In this document: positions 35,930 through 48,752 of the stretch, piece by piece
Layout: every line of letters begins with the position of its first letter
Position numbering within the stretch: position 1 is the first letter of the stretch
NCBI RefSeq assembly: GCF_023278565.1
Contig: NC_064681.1
Span: forward strand, 3,038,001-3,102,000
Length of the DNA stretch: 64,000 nt
From: Colletotrichum lupini
Taxonomy: Eukaryota; Ascomycota; Sordariomycetes; Glomerellales; Glomerellaceae
Direction: 5' to 3'
The notes under the pieces: model-generated
Database searches by the model: none
Told to the model about the DNA's origin: nothing
What the model saw: the letters and a program-made list of their open reading frames with translations, nothing else
Position numbers and translations under genes: made by a program

Positions 35930-37952
35930 TTATACGTTTAGTAACTTCCTCGTACTTAAATATAAAAAGCTCTTATTTAGAAGAAGTACTTCGATTAATA
36001 GCTAGCTTTTTTAACTTATTTATTATAACTATTATAATACTTATTATAAAGCCCTATAAGCGACCCTTACCTTAGACTTATAGGGGATTAAGTAGGGGAA
36101 TAGAAATATTATTATTAGTAATAAGCTTTAAGCGTTACTAGAACTAATATAAGTAGATCTTTTTTAATAATATTAAAATACCGTCCTTAATATATTACTA
36201 AAAACGTAATAATAAAGTAGCTTATAAGTAGTTCGAATTAAGTAATATACGCACTTTTTTAACGGCTTTTTTAATAAACTTAAATTTAGTTATTTACTTA
36301 GTATACTAAGTTTTTATAAAAGTTACTTAAGGGTATTATAATATATATATAAACGTACTTTTTTTTAAAATAATCCTATAATAATACTTAATACTTTAAC
36401 TTAGTAACGGGTTTAATAAGCGCTAATTATAGCTACTTAACTTACTTAGAAAATAATTAATTTATTACATATAGCTTTAAAATCGCTTATATAGTAATAA
36501 ACTCGTATTTTGATACTCGCGTATAAGGATTTAATAATTAATATAATTAAGTAATTAAAGTACTTAATTTAGTTAACCTAAATAAGTACGAGTTTCTCGT
36601 ACTACGGCTTAAGCTAAGTATTAATAATATAATTAACTATTACCGTAAAGTACTTAATAATCTAAAATTTAAATAATTAGTTATAATATATAATTATTAA
36701 TTAGCTATAGAGGAGATTACCCAAATTTATAAGGAATTATTAAAAATAAGGGTTATATATAACTATATTAATCTCGTCCCTCGTAACTAAGCTAAAATAA
36801 CGCTAAGTCTAGGCTAATACGTTAAAGTTAACATATTAATAATAAAATACGTATAATACTACTTTAAATTAGGTATTATTATTAAAAATATTAAATAAAG
36901 TAATCTTATGATCCGTATATATAACTTATAAAAAAGGAATTTCGTAAGCCCGGAGTAATATTAATAGCTAGTTAATAGCTTAATTATAATTAGCTTCTTT
37001 CTTATTAAATAAAAAGTAGCTCGTAACTTAAAAAATATAACTATCGTTAGTTACTCCGTAAATATTAAATAATAGTATATTAAATTAATTAGTTTTATAT
37101 ATAGAATTTATTAATAAACATTTAAATATTATTAAAATAGGGAAATTATAGTAATAGGTATAATAAATAAGCTTATAATATAGCCCGCGTCGTTACGTTA
37201 AAAGCGGTATTAGTACTTTATTAAATTATATAATTAGTTAAATAACTACTTAATAAGGGTCCTATTACTTAATTCGTTATAGTAGTAAGTAGCTAATATA
37301 TTAAGTATATTGTAAGTAATAATACTGCTATAATCGCTACTTTTTAACTACAAGCTCGAAAGGATTTAAATAGGTTAAATACCCTTATTTTATTCATTAA
37401 CGATTTAGTCCTTTTTACTACGTAATAGCGCGCAATAATAATATATAAAAGCGTTAATATTACTAAATAAGTAGTTATAGTAGTTATAAAAGTTATTAAC
37501 GACGGGATAAAAAAGCTAATTACTATTCGAAAAGCTAGTAGCGATTTACTAATAATAGTTTATAAACGAGGTTAAAGATTTATAATACTTATTTAAATAA
37601 GTTAACTTTATAAAGCGTTACCGTTTTTAATTATAATATAAGCTATAAATATAATAATAAGTAATAATAATTAGTACCTTAGTAAAGGGCTTATATTAAA
37701 TAATTTAAATTACGAAGCTAGTTTTATAAGTAACCTCGTTAAGTACTACTCTAGCTTTAAATAGGCTAAAAAAGCGCTACTTATAAAATAAGTAGTTATA
37801 CTTTACGTAACCGTAATTACTATAATTAATAATATATTAGTAAATAAAAGGATCGTTAACTTTATAATTATTCTCTTTTTATAATATATTAATATTAAGA
37901 ATAGTTTTAATTAATAATAGTAATAACGGCGAGGTTAACGAAGTAATAGTTA

Positions 37953-37990
37953 TAAGTAAGTAGGTAGGTAGGTAGGTAAGTGGGTGGGTA
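37953..37990. repeat. TAGG/TGGG tandem repeat at the edge of the AT-rich block
   Basis: TAAG, TAGG and TGGG units mark the sharp return from AT-rich to GC-rich sequence, just inside the right TIR. Confidence 0.8.
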
Positions 37991-38025
37991 TGGGCAGCTG
38001 GGCTCCGTGGTCGGAGGTAGGGCCT

Positions 38026-38082
38026 GCCGCAGCCACACTTGGTGGCAGAATAGCGGGAGCTGCTGGCAGAATATCCTCGCCC
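38026..38082 (-). repeat. Right terminal inverted repeat, 57 bp
   Basis: Inverse complement of 28205-28261 with one mismatch, followed directly by T8. Confidence 0.9.
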
Positions 38083-41000
38083 TTTTTTTTCCTTCCTCTA
38101 TTCCGAGCAGCCCATGTCGCAGTACGACATGCATCGAGGGCTCAGTTGAACCACAAGGCCGGAAGTGCCGCCAGTGCCCACAGCGGTCCGGGACCAGGCT
38201 GATAATTTATCGATAATGGAGACGATGTGCGGCGACGGCCGAAGACTTTTAAAATGCTGGAGAGTCGAAACAGATTATGACAAGGAGCTGTACCGAAGGT
38301 TGGCCAAAGAACGGCCTGGTCACAATGCGATCCCTCACTCTGATTGTACTTTGTGTGTGCATTATGGGTCGGACACGGACGGGAAGACCGAATTTGAACC
38401 GACAAACTAGGAGGAAAAGGACGATCGTAGGCTCGCCGTGGCGATTGTGCCCAGCAAGCTGTAGAATTCTCATGTGCAGACAAGTCTAGACGAAAGGCCA
38501 CTTGCAAGATATGGCGATCGCTCTGTTGTTCCAAGGAACCCATGGAGAGAGGAAGGGGGACGATGCAGGCGGGTCTGGCGATGGACTATCGATATTCCTC
38601 GTACGGGTACGGTACGGTCTTGGAGGCTGAATATAGAAGTGGGCGTGTAAGAGTGAGTGGGCTGGCGGTTGATAACTTTTGACGATTTGATGATGTTGGG
38701 CCCAGTTTGCTTCGGTGAGAGTGGCGGGGTTGCTAACACACATGGATCCGCCCCGAGGAACGCCATGTACGAGGTTGGAAGACGGTAGACCCAAGCAGCA
38801 AGCTAGATTTCAATGGAGAATGTCGGTAGGCAATGGGAGATGAGAAATGACATGGGACGGCGATGGCAATGACAGGCCACAGGATGATGGCAGAGTGATG
38901 ATGGATCAGGCCAAAAATGGGCTGGACGATGGGTGCTGGTGAGCCTTCAGCAGCCAGGTAGCTTAGGTACGATGCAATGTTGGCTAGAACATCCGAATGG
39001 AGAAGGAGCACATATTGAGCCGTGTTGCCGCGCCTGCCTCACCTGAGGACGCCCACCTTCCCGTGATGCCCTGTCATTGACTTGCTCAAATCTCGATGGA
39101 AGGTAATACAGGTTCCTACCTTCCTACTTACCTATCTACCTACCTACGTGCCTGCCTGCCTTGACCAACGGGACTGGTGAGGCTCGGAAGGAGCACCCAG
39201 GAGGTAAGATGACCACCTCACTTTCGTATGTGAGACGGAAGATTAGGTAAGACAAGGAAGGTACCTGGGAATATGGCTTCCAATTGTCTGTGTGCCTGGG
39301 TAAGGTAGGCACTTTCCCATGTCTTAGCTTCCCGTCGGTTTGGTGGATGAGCGCGGGGCTGCTCGGGTGCGGCAAGTCAACCTAGAAGGCACCTCCCCCA
39401 GTGCCGTAACGGCTCTCCTGCCAGACTACTTGACTGCGTGACTGCCACCTTAGGTAGTCTTGCCAGTCGGTGGTATCTCGACTTGGAGAAGGTACGGGGT
39501 AGATACCCAAGGTACCTGAAGTGCCTTATCTAAGATCTTGGAAGTCTCCAAGGTACGGCATCCGGAACATTCCATGGTCTTTCGCGTGCTCACAGCTCGA
39601 CTGGCGCATACCTTGTTCCCACCCACCATCGACATCGACGACGAGAATTCGGCCAGAAACGCATTTCCCATGACCAGGACTAGGCCGGTTTACACTTCAG
39701 TCGGTACGGAGTACGGATAGTAGTCAGCTAATTACCTCGCCGATGAACCCTACCAAGGCCTCAACACCTGACAAGAGAAAAAAAAGAAAATAGAAGAACA
39801 ACTCGGAACAATAAAAAATGGCCAGGTTCTCCCATTCGGACGTCGGACAATCCCAATCCAACTTAATGAAATGCTCCGAGAGAAACACCCCAGACCCGGT
39901 TTGATGCTGGCCATCTCGGACACAATTTGCGCGGCGACTGGGGTTCTGGGGCAAAGCCGCAAAACATCAGGGAAAAAACTCCCCGGTGCATCTTTTCCGA
40001 CACCTTGCTCATCCCTCGCTGACTGTCAAGCTTACTCAGGCTCTTTCATCAGGCCGTTCTGCACTCCGTTCAGACAGATACCAGCCACACATCGTCACTT
40101 TTTGTCGTCACACCCAAGCCAGCTCAACCATGCTCCCAACCACCATCACCACCACCGTAGACACCTTCGACACGGGCCATTGCGGCCGCACGCCAACATT
40201 CACCTACCTCAAAGACTCGAAGCTACTTTGCCAAGCCATGCTTTCGTAGCAGCCAGCAATGCAGCATTCGTCATGGACTTTCCGTCCCCTCTCCCGATGT
40301 CACTTGCCATCAAAAATAGCTTCCTCGCCGTATGGATACAGAGTACGGATACCTACTAGGGACTACGGTCCACGGATGCAGATGCAAGCACCTCCCCGGC
40401 ACTCTCACTCTGCCCGAACGAGCCCTACCGGGAACCTTGGGGTGCATTCATCTCGTCCAATTTCCAGTCGCTGCCGACAACGAGCTCTGAATCGTGCGCC
40501 AACGGCCACGACCCCCAACTTTCTCCACCTCACCTGAATTCCTAACAAACCTCACCACTCGGCCGAGTACTGAATTATCTGCACGACGGGGGGTGGTCAG
40601 CCTGGCTCGCTGCTCACATCCTGCAATCAATTAAACACCGCTGCCGCCTTTGCCTGCCTTGCCCTGCACCTGTCGACTCCTCACAGGAAACCTATCTTTC
40701 TACCACGCTCCAGCCTCCAATCACTTTGTCATTCTACTCCCTACCCACGGTACGGAGTAGTATGGGTTACAAAGTGCCCAGGCAAACAGGGTTATCCGAG
40801 TCCGATAGTCCGATTGACCTTGGTCACCTTCAAGACGAGCATCATGAGCTACTCCGTACCCATGACCAAGCTCTACCTTTTGGCTCGATCATTTTGTACG
40901 GCGACGGCTACGCGTACGTCCACCTCAACAACGCTCACGCCCCCAGGTCCGACCTAACCCTTGCGTGGGCAAGGACGAAGCCCCAGGTCTAGGTCTCGGC

Positions 41001-44000
41001 CCAGGCTCAAAGATTCCTGGCCCTGCCAATACAACGGGTCCCCTGTCAAACTTGTCATCCCATCTTTTTTCTCCGGTACTCGATTTCCCCGACCCGCGGC
41101 ACAACAAGTCGCAGCCTCTAACCGTCGTCGCCAAGCCCCATGTCGGGCTCGCCCTCTAGAATCTGCCCTGGATCATTTCCCCACCGCTCTCGCAGTCCGA
41201 AGCCTCGCCACAACGCCCTATGCGCAAAGGACCTCGAATAGTAGCCCTGATATCCTGATCTTAGCTATCATGGCCGAGAGTACCCCTCCATTCGTCAGCT
41301 CGTCAGTTGACTGAATACCTTGCGGGGTATGCCTTGTTCCGGTAGAAGAGCTTCGTCGCGGATCGAGAAGGAACCCCTCGCGATGTCTTGCAGCGTCTGT
41401 ACGACTCTGTTACGAATACGGCTACATCTCGCTGACGTTGCACTTTTGGCATTTCCGGAAAACGCACTAACGTCCTGTCCACCAATACCAGAATTCATCT
41501 TCGTCAGTTGCCTAGGCATGCAAAGGCACTGAACGGCTGTCTGAGAACTGGCAGAAACAGCGATTGGGGAGGACGATGGGTCGGATTCGAGGCGGCAGTC
41601 AAACCCACCAGGCGGGCTGGCCAGTCTCGAGGCACCCAACCCATAAACTATTCAGACGGACCGGTCGCCTTTATTCATGCAATATCCCCTCCGATCTGAC
41701 CTACCCTATTACCCCACCTAGAGATAGCGCTGGGTGAAACATCACAAGCGCCCACGGACTCCAGACCAAGCCTGTCAAGGCTTTCTTGTCAATCTCTCTT
41801 TACACTCCACGAAGACTCGGGCTGCTACAAAGCATCAAGTAGTACCTACCGTCTCTCTCTTGGGTGTCCAAAAGGCGTGGAGGTGGTTCCTGCGACGACT
41901 GAAGTTGACGGTGCTCAAGGCAAGCGGCAACTTGAGTCGCAAACTTCAAGCCAACTTGATGCAACTGAGCCGAAATGGTAACACCGCTAGCGGTTCTGCT
42001 GTCTTGCAGATACCGTCTTTCAGGTTGACCGCCATTCACCCGAGTCAAGCAAATGACAAGGGCTGTCGCCTTGTCAGGTATTGTTCTCCATCGCGACCTG
42101 CGTTGTTTTTTCCCGCTCTTGTTTTGTCCACTTGCCTGCCCTAGGGTAGGTACCCGTACGGATACCGCCCAGTTGAAACTTACTTCTTTGACCCATTGCA
42201 ATACTGCTCAAACCTCACAGGAAGCAATGTACCGGAGTGGGTAGGGCCAATGCATGATAGAGGCGCGACGTTCACACGGGGGATATCTTCTACTTGCCAC
42301 GGACCTCTTTGTGATCCCTCGCAGCTAAGAGTTCATCCATACCTGTGCACGCGATCAGGGCAAGCGTCATATGAGCAAGATTCATGCGCAACCTTGATGC
42401 AACCAGCCGGAGAATTTCTCGCGTCCCAGGAGCCGTCTGAACCTGGACAGCGATGAAATACCTGGCCATCCTATTATTCTGATCAGACGTTCCTAGCGCC
42501 ACGGTTCTAGGGCGATTCGATTTTGGAAGCCGGACTACGGAGTAGCAGCAGCAATGGGCTGCTGTACATGATCCGTATCCGTACAATAGGAGTCTGGGAT
42601 ATAGTCGACAATGGGACCTTCAAGGACTTGGTGGCGGTCGCTGTAACAGTGTCTGTTACGGTCTCGCTCATAAAAGGCTCAATAACAGGGTCCATGCAGC
42701 GACCCTGAGGTTGTTGTATGACGGATACAGAAGCCAATACGACGGCACTTGCGGGCGACGCTGCCGAAAAGGGCCTTCGCCTAATCAGCTACCAGTACCG
42801 GCCAGCTGGGAATAGCGACAGGTTCACACACGCTACGGTCCTGCTTGCCTGCCGTATCATGATGCAGATCGCCCGAAGGTGCCCCGCCGCCCCATTGCGA
42901 GCACCGAAGACGAGATGCACTAGTTCTGACGGAGGCGCCAATGCCAGTTGCGAAATCACTAGGTATTATCCTTCCTGACGATACGGGACTCGGGAGACGT
43001 CAAGAGCGCTAGTTATTACCTACCAACACTGTGATTGGAGAATCGCAGTCCTTCAGGTATTGATTCTTACCCACTGGCAGGTGTGCCTACTAGGGAATAC
43101 ATGGGGTGAGCCTCATTTAGGTTTGTGGTGACATCCTTGTCATCTTGGTTGGCTGAGAAGATGGGACGAATTTAAAATTGAGCGACAAGGGACTGCGTAG
43201 AGGGGCCTGGGGAGGTTGGTACCGAATGGCCCCGTGTCGCTACAGTATACAGGGAGGTTTGAGCCGATCTTCATGCTTGCTGTCCTGCAGCGGAATCCTC
43301 AAAACCGGGCCCCTATATCTGATCTCACCCTGGTGATAATACCCAGAACTGTCTGCGGGAGGCGGTCAACTGACTTCTCATGGAACGCACGTCACATGAT
43401 GGCTCACGGTCGAGATGGGTGAGCTACGGTGTACTTCGAAAAAAGACTTAGGCCGAGTCCTTCGGCCTGCGCGCAGGTGGCTGCAGTGCGATGCTTCCTG
43501 AAGCTCCCAAGAACACGATATCCCTGATGTCAAGCTAGATATTGCTTCAAGCTTGCGGGCTCAGAGGTCGTGCTGTGCGTTCGGAAGGGGCCCCACGTCG
43601 TCATGGGTGCTCGGAGAGACCGTTAATTGCCTGCACTAAGGCCTATCCACGACGAACTCTCCGAAAACTTCAGATTGATGGACTCGTGGGGTTCGGACCA
43701 AAAGCGCGCTTATCAGACGCCAAAGCACCTCATCAGTGTCATTTGATGTTGCATTGAGAGCGGTTGCGCCGAAATCCCAGGACTGCGGCCTGCCACCAAC
43801 ATCCGTATCAACAAAGTTTGCTACGGATAGGCCGCCTTTTTGAGACAAGCATAATGATAAGTCCTGCATCGACCGAGCGAAAGACGAGGAATATCCATTT
43901 CGTCAATAACGATGGGCAGAGCGCAATGCCATGCTGGGGTCCGGACAGGAACATGACGCACATCCGACTTCACCAGCGTCTAGACTTGGCCAGGAAGCCT

Positions 44001-44145
44001 TTGCTTCGTAGACCACTCTTTTTCTTTCATGGTCGTACACTGTCCATACCCGGCCACGAACGGTTCATCATTCAAATGCAGTTCCTATACGTACGAACGA
44101 GCCAGCATGACCATGGCTCGAATGCCACTGGCAAACTTGCCAGAG

Positions 44146-44147
<2 letters not shown>

Positions 44148-44173
<26 letters not shown>
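44148..44173. repeat. (TC)13 microsatellite
   Basis: Thirteen perfect TC units. Confidence 0.9.
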
Positions 44174-44177
<4 letters not shown>

Positions 44178-44458
44178 CACTCTGCCAAACTCTGGACTGT
44201 TCGGTCCGTGATCATCATCCCGCGCGCGCATGGGCGGTGGGGATGTTACGAATGCCTGCGACGGCTCCACCGTCCTGACATGCGCATCTGAATTCTGATG
44301 ACCTGGCTGGCTACAATTGCGGCCGGCCAAGGGACCAGCGGGAAGGAAAATATCGAGTCCTGCCAGACAGACATCAGACGAACCTTTAAACCCTTGTCTG
44401 ACGCCGCAGATTCACCCGAGCCGCGTTGGATGTGCTTGCAGACGATACTTACTCGGTG

Positions 44459-44471
44459 CCCCCCCCCCCCC
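44459..44471. repeat. C13 homopolymer
   Basis: Thirteen C residues. Confidence 0.85.
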
Positions 44472-47400
44472 GCCCTCCGGCTCTCAAGAGTACCTGTACA
44501 TACAACTGACAATAGTGCCCGCCCGCTGCAAGGGAAGCTCAAGTTCTCTCTGCATTTACAACCCGGCCGGTTGGCATTGGCGCCCTGCTCCCATGCTTAC
44601 CCCTCTTCAGGTTCATCCCATTCCCTGGCAGAACAAAATGACGCGACCCATTCGGTCGAGCGATCCCCTCATGATCGTTCGCAAGGTTACCACATCGGAC
44701 CAAAATGGGGTAGTGGGCGGATTGCCAAAGGATCTTGCGCTGCCACGGATATACGAAGAATCGTGGGTCTCGCGGCTGCACGGCAGTCGGAAACCCAGCT
44801 GCCAACATCTTGAAGCACCATCTGTCGCGAAGACGATTTCCCCTACTGGGCGGTCAATGCGACGTAGACAAGCTATCGAGACCAACTCACCACGCAAGAC
44901 GTATTCACAGTAGTTTCTCTGAGACGAATGGACAGTCGAGGGCGTCCGGAACGACCCTGATCATTTCCTTTGAATCCTCGCAATTGCAGCGGCTTCGAGT
45001 CGGTCTGCGCTGAATTACGCCTTAGTTTGCAAGGGTCTTGGAAACCGGAGATGCTGAGTGGAAGCCGGCTGGGCTCCGCGTTGATCTCATTGGCAAACCC
45101 TGTCGGCGAACCGCATCGGACAAGATCTCAACTGAGCAATGATTTTGACGATTCGAGGCATTTTGGCAACGTGGCCACGGTGGCTAGATACATCAGGTCA
45201 TATTCATCAAGCATTGCTTGATACCCAACCGTGCCAACCAACGGCCTCTCCATCTAACCCCCCCCCAGGACCGGTAACCTGAGAGGCAATCGCCGTCCAG
45301 CCTCGGGGCACCGATGCCCGGTTTCGACGTCATCGCATCGGCCCCTGCCGACGAGGCTGAGGGTCTGCACAATAATCGGACACACTGACCGTAACTTGGT
45401 TCCAAATAATCTCTGAAAATCATGGCCCAGGGCAATATCAGAGTTGGACAAAGAAGCGAAGTTAGGAAAGAGGTTCGATACCAAGAAGCATCCTTTTAAT
45501 TTCTCATTTCCACATGGCTCCGGTACTTTGATGTAGCTGCCCCAAGATCTGCCGCCATCGTTCTTGTTAGTGTCCGGGCAGACGCGCAATGGCAGATGGC
45601 AGCGGACCTAGAGGCTAGAGCCAAAGAACGGCAGTCCCTTGATCAGTAGAGTTGGACTAGCCAGCTCGACTGGTCGTCAAAATTGCACACTTCAGCCACA
45701 GCGACAGACTTCCTACTAGCCCGAGCGGGTGGCGGAGGCCATGGCAGAACTATTGAGCCGCCCGGCTGGTATATCGATAAAAAACCCGGATGCTCGAGCT
45801 GGTCTTGATACCTCGTCATTCTAAAAGTCCCGAGAGAGATAAAGAACCGCCTTGATGATGGTGATGATGATGATGGGGGTTCTAGCGCGCGCGATCTGAG
45901 CTAGATCATTCATTTCCCGGATTCCGTAGTCTTCGGAGAATAAAGAGCCGTCGAAGGGGAGGGAGAATTATTTTGTCATGAAAAACATCCCGACTGCAAC
46001 GGCGCGAGGCTGCTCCCGGCCGTCGTCACCCGGACCCGTTGATTATCTTCAATAGTTCCGGACCTAGCGATGCGAACCCAGCTCGGGTGCACGACTGGCG
46101 CCTGCTGGTACGGGGCCTCGCCTCACGGCTTGAAGTGTAATGCACATACCCAATGCGCAACTCCTTGAGGTTCTGCGATGACGGCTGAGCTTATTTCATG
46201 CCTTTCATTGACCTACCCGAGCGCAAGACGTGGTTTTAGCACCTTTGGCATGCTCAAGAGTCTGTCTGTGCTAATACGAGCTTCCCATTTCCCCGCTAAC
46301 AAACACCATGCAGGTTTCGGTCAAAGATGGCATGATGATAGTCTCGAAGCATGAAGAACATTGAGATGGAGCCTTTTCAGCCTACTCTCCAACTGGTTTC
46401 ATCTTCACGCCCTCTCTATCGAGGAAGTTACCATCTCGGAGACTTTGTCCTCATCTCCATCTTTCTCTCACGAGCCTCTCCGCTCGACTTACACTATCGT
46501 CAAGCCACCTCCGCGCGACGGCGTGGCCAGCATGACAACACAACGGGCAGGATTCTACCCATGGAAAAGGAACGGGACATGGCGTGCGAAGGGGGGGAAA
46601 CCCAACCCCCAAGGAGAAAAGTAAAAAAAATTCTCCGTAGCACATTGTCCCTCAGAGTTACCACGCCCCCTTTTCTTTCCTTTTTTTTTCCCTCTTTCTC
46701 TTCTCCGTGTAACAGAGAAGGATAGCACCATCCTGTGGAACAAGGAGATTTCGCTAATCGAGTCCCAGTAGATTCTCCGTTATGTCGTGGCACACGAGCG
46801 GAGGGGATCAGACGGTGTAGAATAGAGGGGGAGGGGGGTGTACGCCATGTAAGTCGTTGTGTACAGAGCGCTCGTAGTTGTCAAGTTGACGGCGTAACAA
46901 AACAGGCACCGTCATGGATACTACCCAGCACTGGCCGGGCGATTTCCTCCCCTTGCTCTACGTTAGCTCTTTGTTCGTGGCAGCTGGAACTTGTTCTCCG
47001 TCGGGGCTTACACGGATCAGGCACCGGTGGTGGTGGTGATGGTGTTCGGCATTGCTTGCCACCAGGTCCTTCGGGGGCGTGGTGTATGGTATCTGGCCCA
47101 GGGAGGCCTCATTCGTAGTGTAGAACAGACATATCGACATCGTCATGTCAAAATGAAGAAGGTGAAAGGTCCTAACAGTTATGCTTTCGTCTTATCACGG
47201 TCTTGGTCAGAGGCCGCACGCTGAAGCTCCCCTCTACTTTGTATAGTTCCACCCTGTTCACTCTCTACATTCTTTTGCAAAGCTTCACACTGTAATTTGA
47301 CGGCAGACTGGCAGACGAAGCCAGAGCCGAAGCAGAGGAGGGTGTCAAATTAAAATGTTGCGAATTTCTGTGGAAGAACCCAAGGGACGACGAGAGAACG

Positions 47401-48752
47401 AGATGTACCATCATTATTCATCTTTTCAACTCGCTCCCTTCCATTGGTCTGTCAACCCCCCGACGAAGAGTATCTCGAGTTCCCAACACCTGCGGGTAGC
47501 CGCGTCTCGTTTCGCGGTCGGTAAAGGGATGTGGAGGCTAACCCCCCCCCGTCTTACCAACGATCTGGGAACGAATTCAAACGCAGACGGGGAGGCGGGA
47601 TGGCAATCCCCATCCTCTCCGTTAGGGAATACCTGCGTTGCCCCCGAGTTGAAGCGAGGAGGAGTGAAGAAGGGGAGGAGGAAATCCTATCCCTCACGAA
47701 GATTATATACATCCGTACATATGATACGCCAATGTAAACTGTCACCTCAAAGAGTTTCACAGTCTCATTGACTTGAGAAAGCTCAACAGAGTGCAACAAT
47801 ATTTTGATTTCGCAAAGCTACAAGACCTCCACCTGATCATCAAATACAACGGAGGTCCCCCTCTTTAGGTCCCTCATCATAGGCATGCGCCATAGAGAAA
47901 CACCGCCCGATAGCCCACGCCATCGTGCCTCGCCGCATACCGCCAGAAATCATGCAAGAACGTGAACATCAGACCCGTATGTACTTTCAGTTGTCTGCCT
48001 CATTTCCGAATTCTTGGTACTTATCCAAACCTCAAGAGACCATTCAGTGTTTACACATTCCGCAGCATAGCTAAAGCGAGCGAGCACTATATCCGGGACA
48101 TGTCCCAAGGTGGTGTCGTCGATGCTGCAGACCATGGAGAGTGAACAAGAGATCATCTTTGCCCGAGGCACATGTTCCTACTTCCTAGGTAGGGAAACTA
48201 GCACTTAGTAGGCTAGTAACCCATCATCAAACACACATGTACACCGTCACGAAACATCGTGGCAGAGCAAAAGGAGTCACTCCAACATTTGCATACGGTT
48301 TCGCGGCGCTAGCCAACTACGACGTGACGCGCGGTTATCAGAACTCGAGTCTCTGAAAGCGAATGCCATTGAAGAACCTATCAAATGATCCAAAAAGAAA
48401 CATGTACACGTAGCATTCTCCTTTTGCGACACGCATTATGAACAAAGACAATACACGTCGCGGCGAGACGAGACAAGTGAAATGTCTTGGACGCCCGTCC
48501 CGCGACGCCCCGAGACACCTATAAAAACGCCGAAACGAAACCGAATGGCCATACTACCCAGTGTGTGATGTGTGCAATGCCGCTTCCCTTCCCCTTCGTT
48601 ACATACAGTCTCAGTCGTGGCAGGGGAGGTCGGCTCGGTTGAAAAATGACCGTAGTGGTGATGATGTTGAGTAATACAAAACAAGTGAGTGTTCGCGGCG
48701 TGCATGGTCTTGAGGGAGCATCACATACACCTCCACCCCTTATTTTGCCAAT

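Larger units (their letters stand above)
28205..38082. mobile_element. TIR-bounded DNA transposon, RIP-mutated, with nested insertions
   Basis: The block begins with GGGCGAGGATATTCTGCCAG and ends with its inverse complement. The two ends match over 57 bp with one mismatch. T-runs flank both sides (T11 left, T8 right), consistent with an 8-bp target duplication. From about 28300 to 37950 the sequence is very AT-rich and almost free of CpA and TpG, the RIP signature. Removing the nested gypsy element leaves about 3 kb, a normal size for a DNA transposon. A low-stop plus-strand frame around 37455-37880 and another in 36700-37000 may be transposase remains, but I recognise no motif. The 8-bp flank would suit hAT; Mutator-like elements (9-11 bp) are also possible. 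No intact gene survives inside. Confidence 0.75.
38083..48752. other. Gene-poor region right of the large repeat
   Basis: About 10.7 kb of normal composition without a gene I can recognise on either strand. Open frames such as 39871-40359, 41734-42144 and 44298-44913 overlap frames on the other strand and carry no family signature. Tandem CTAC/CTGC words occur at 39110-39161, a TC repeat at 44148, a C-run at 44459, and several TACGGAGTA words. Confidence 0.45.

Noticed and set aside
28300..37950. Mitochondrial or centromeric origin of the AT-rich block
   Set aside because: It reads as a dead retrotransposon with LTRs and polypurine tract inside TIRs, which explains the composition by RIP.
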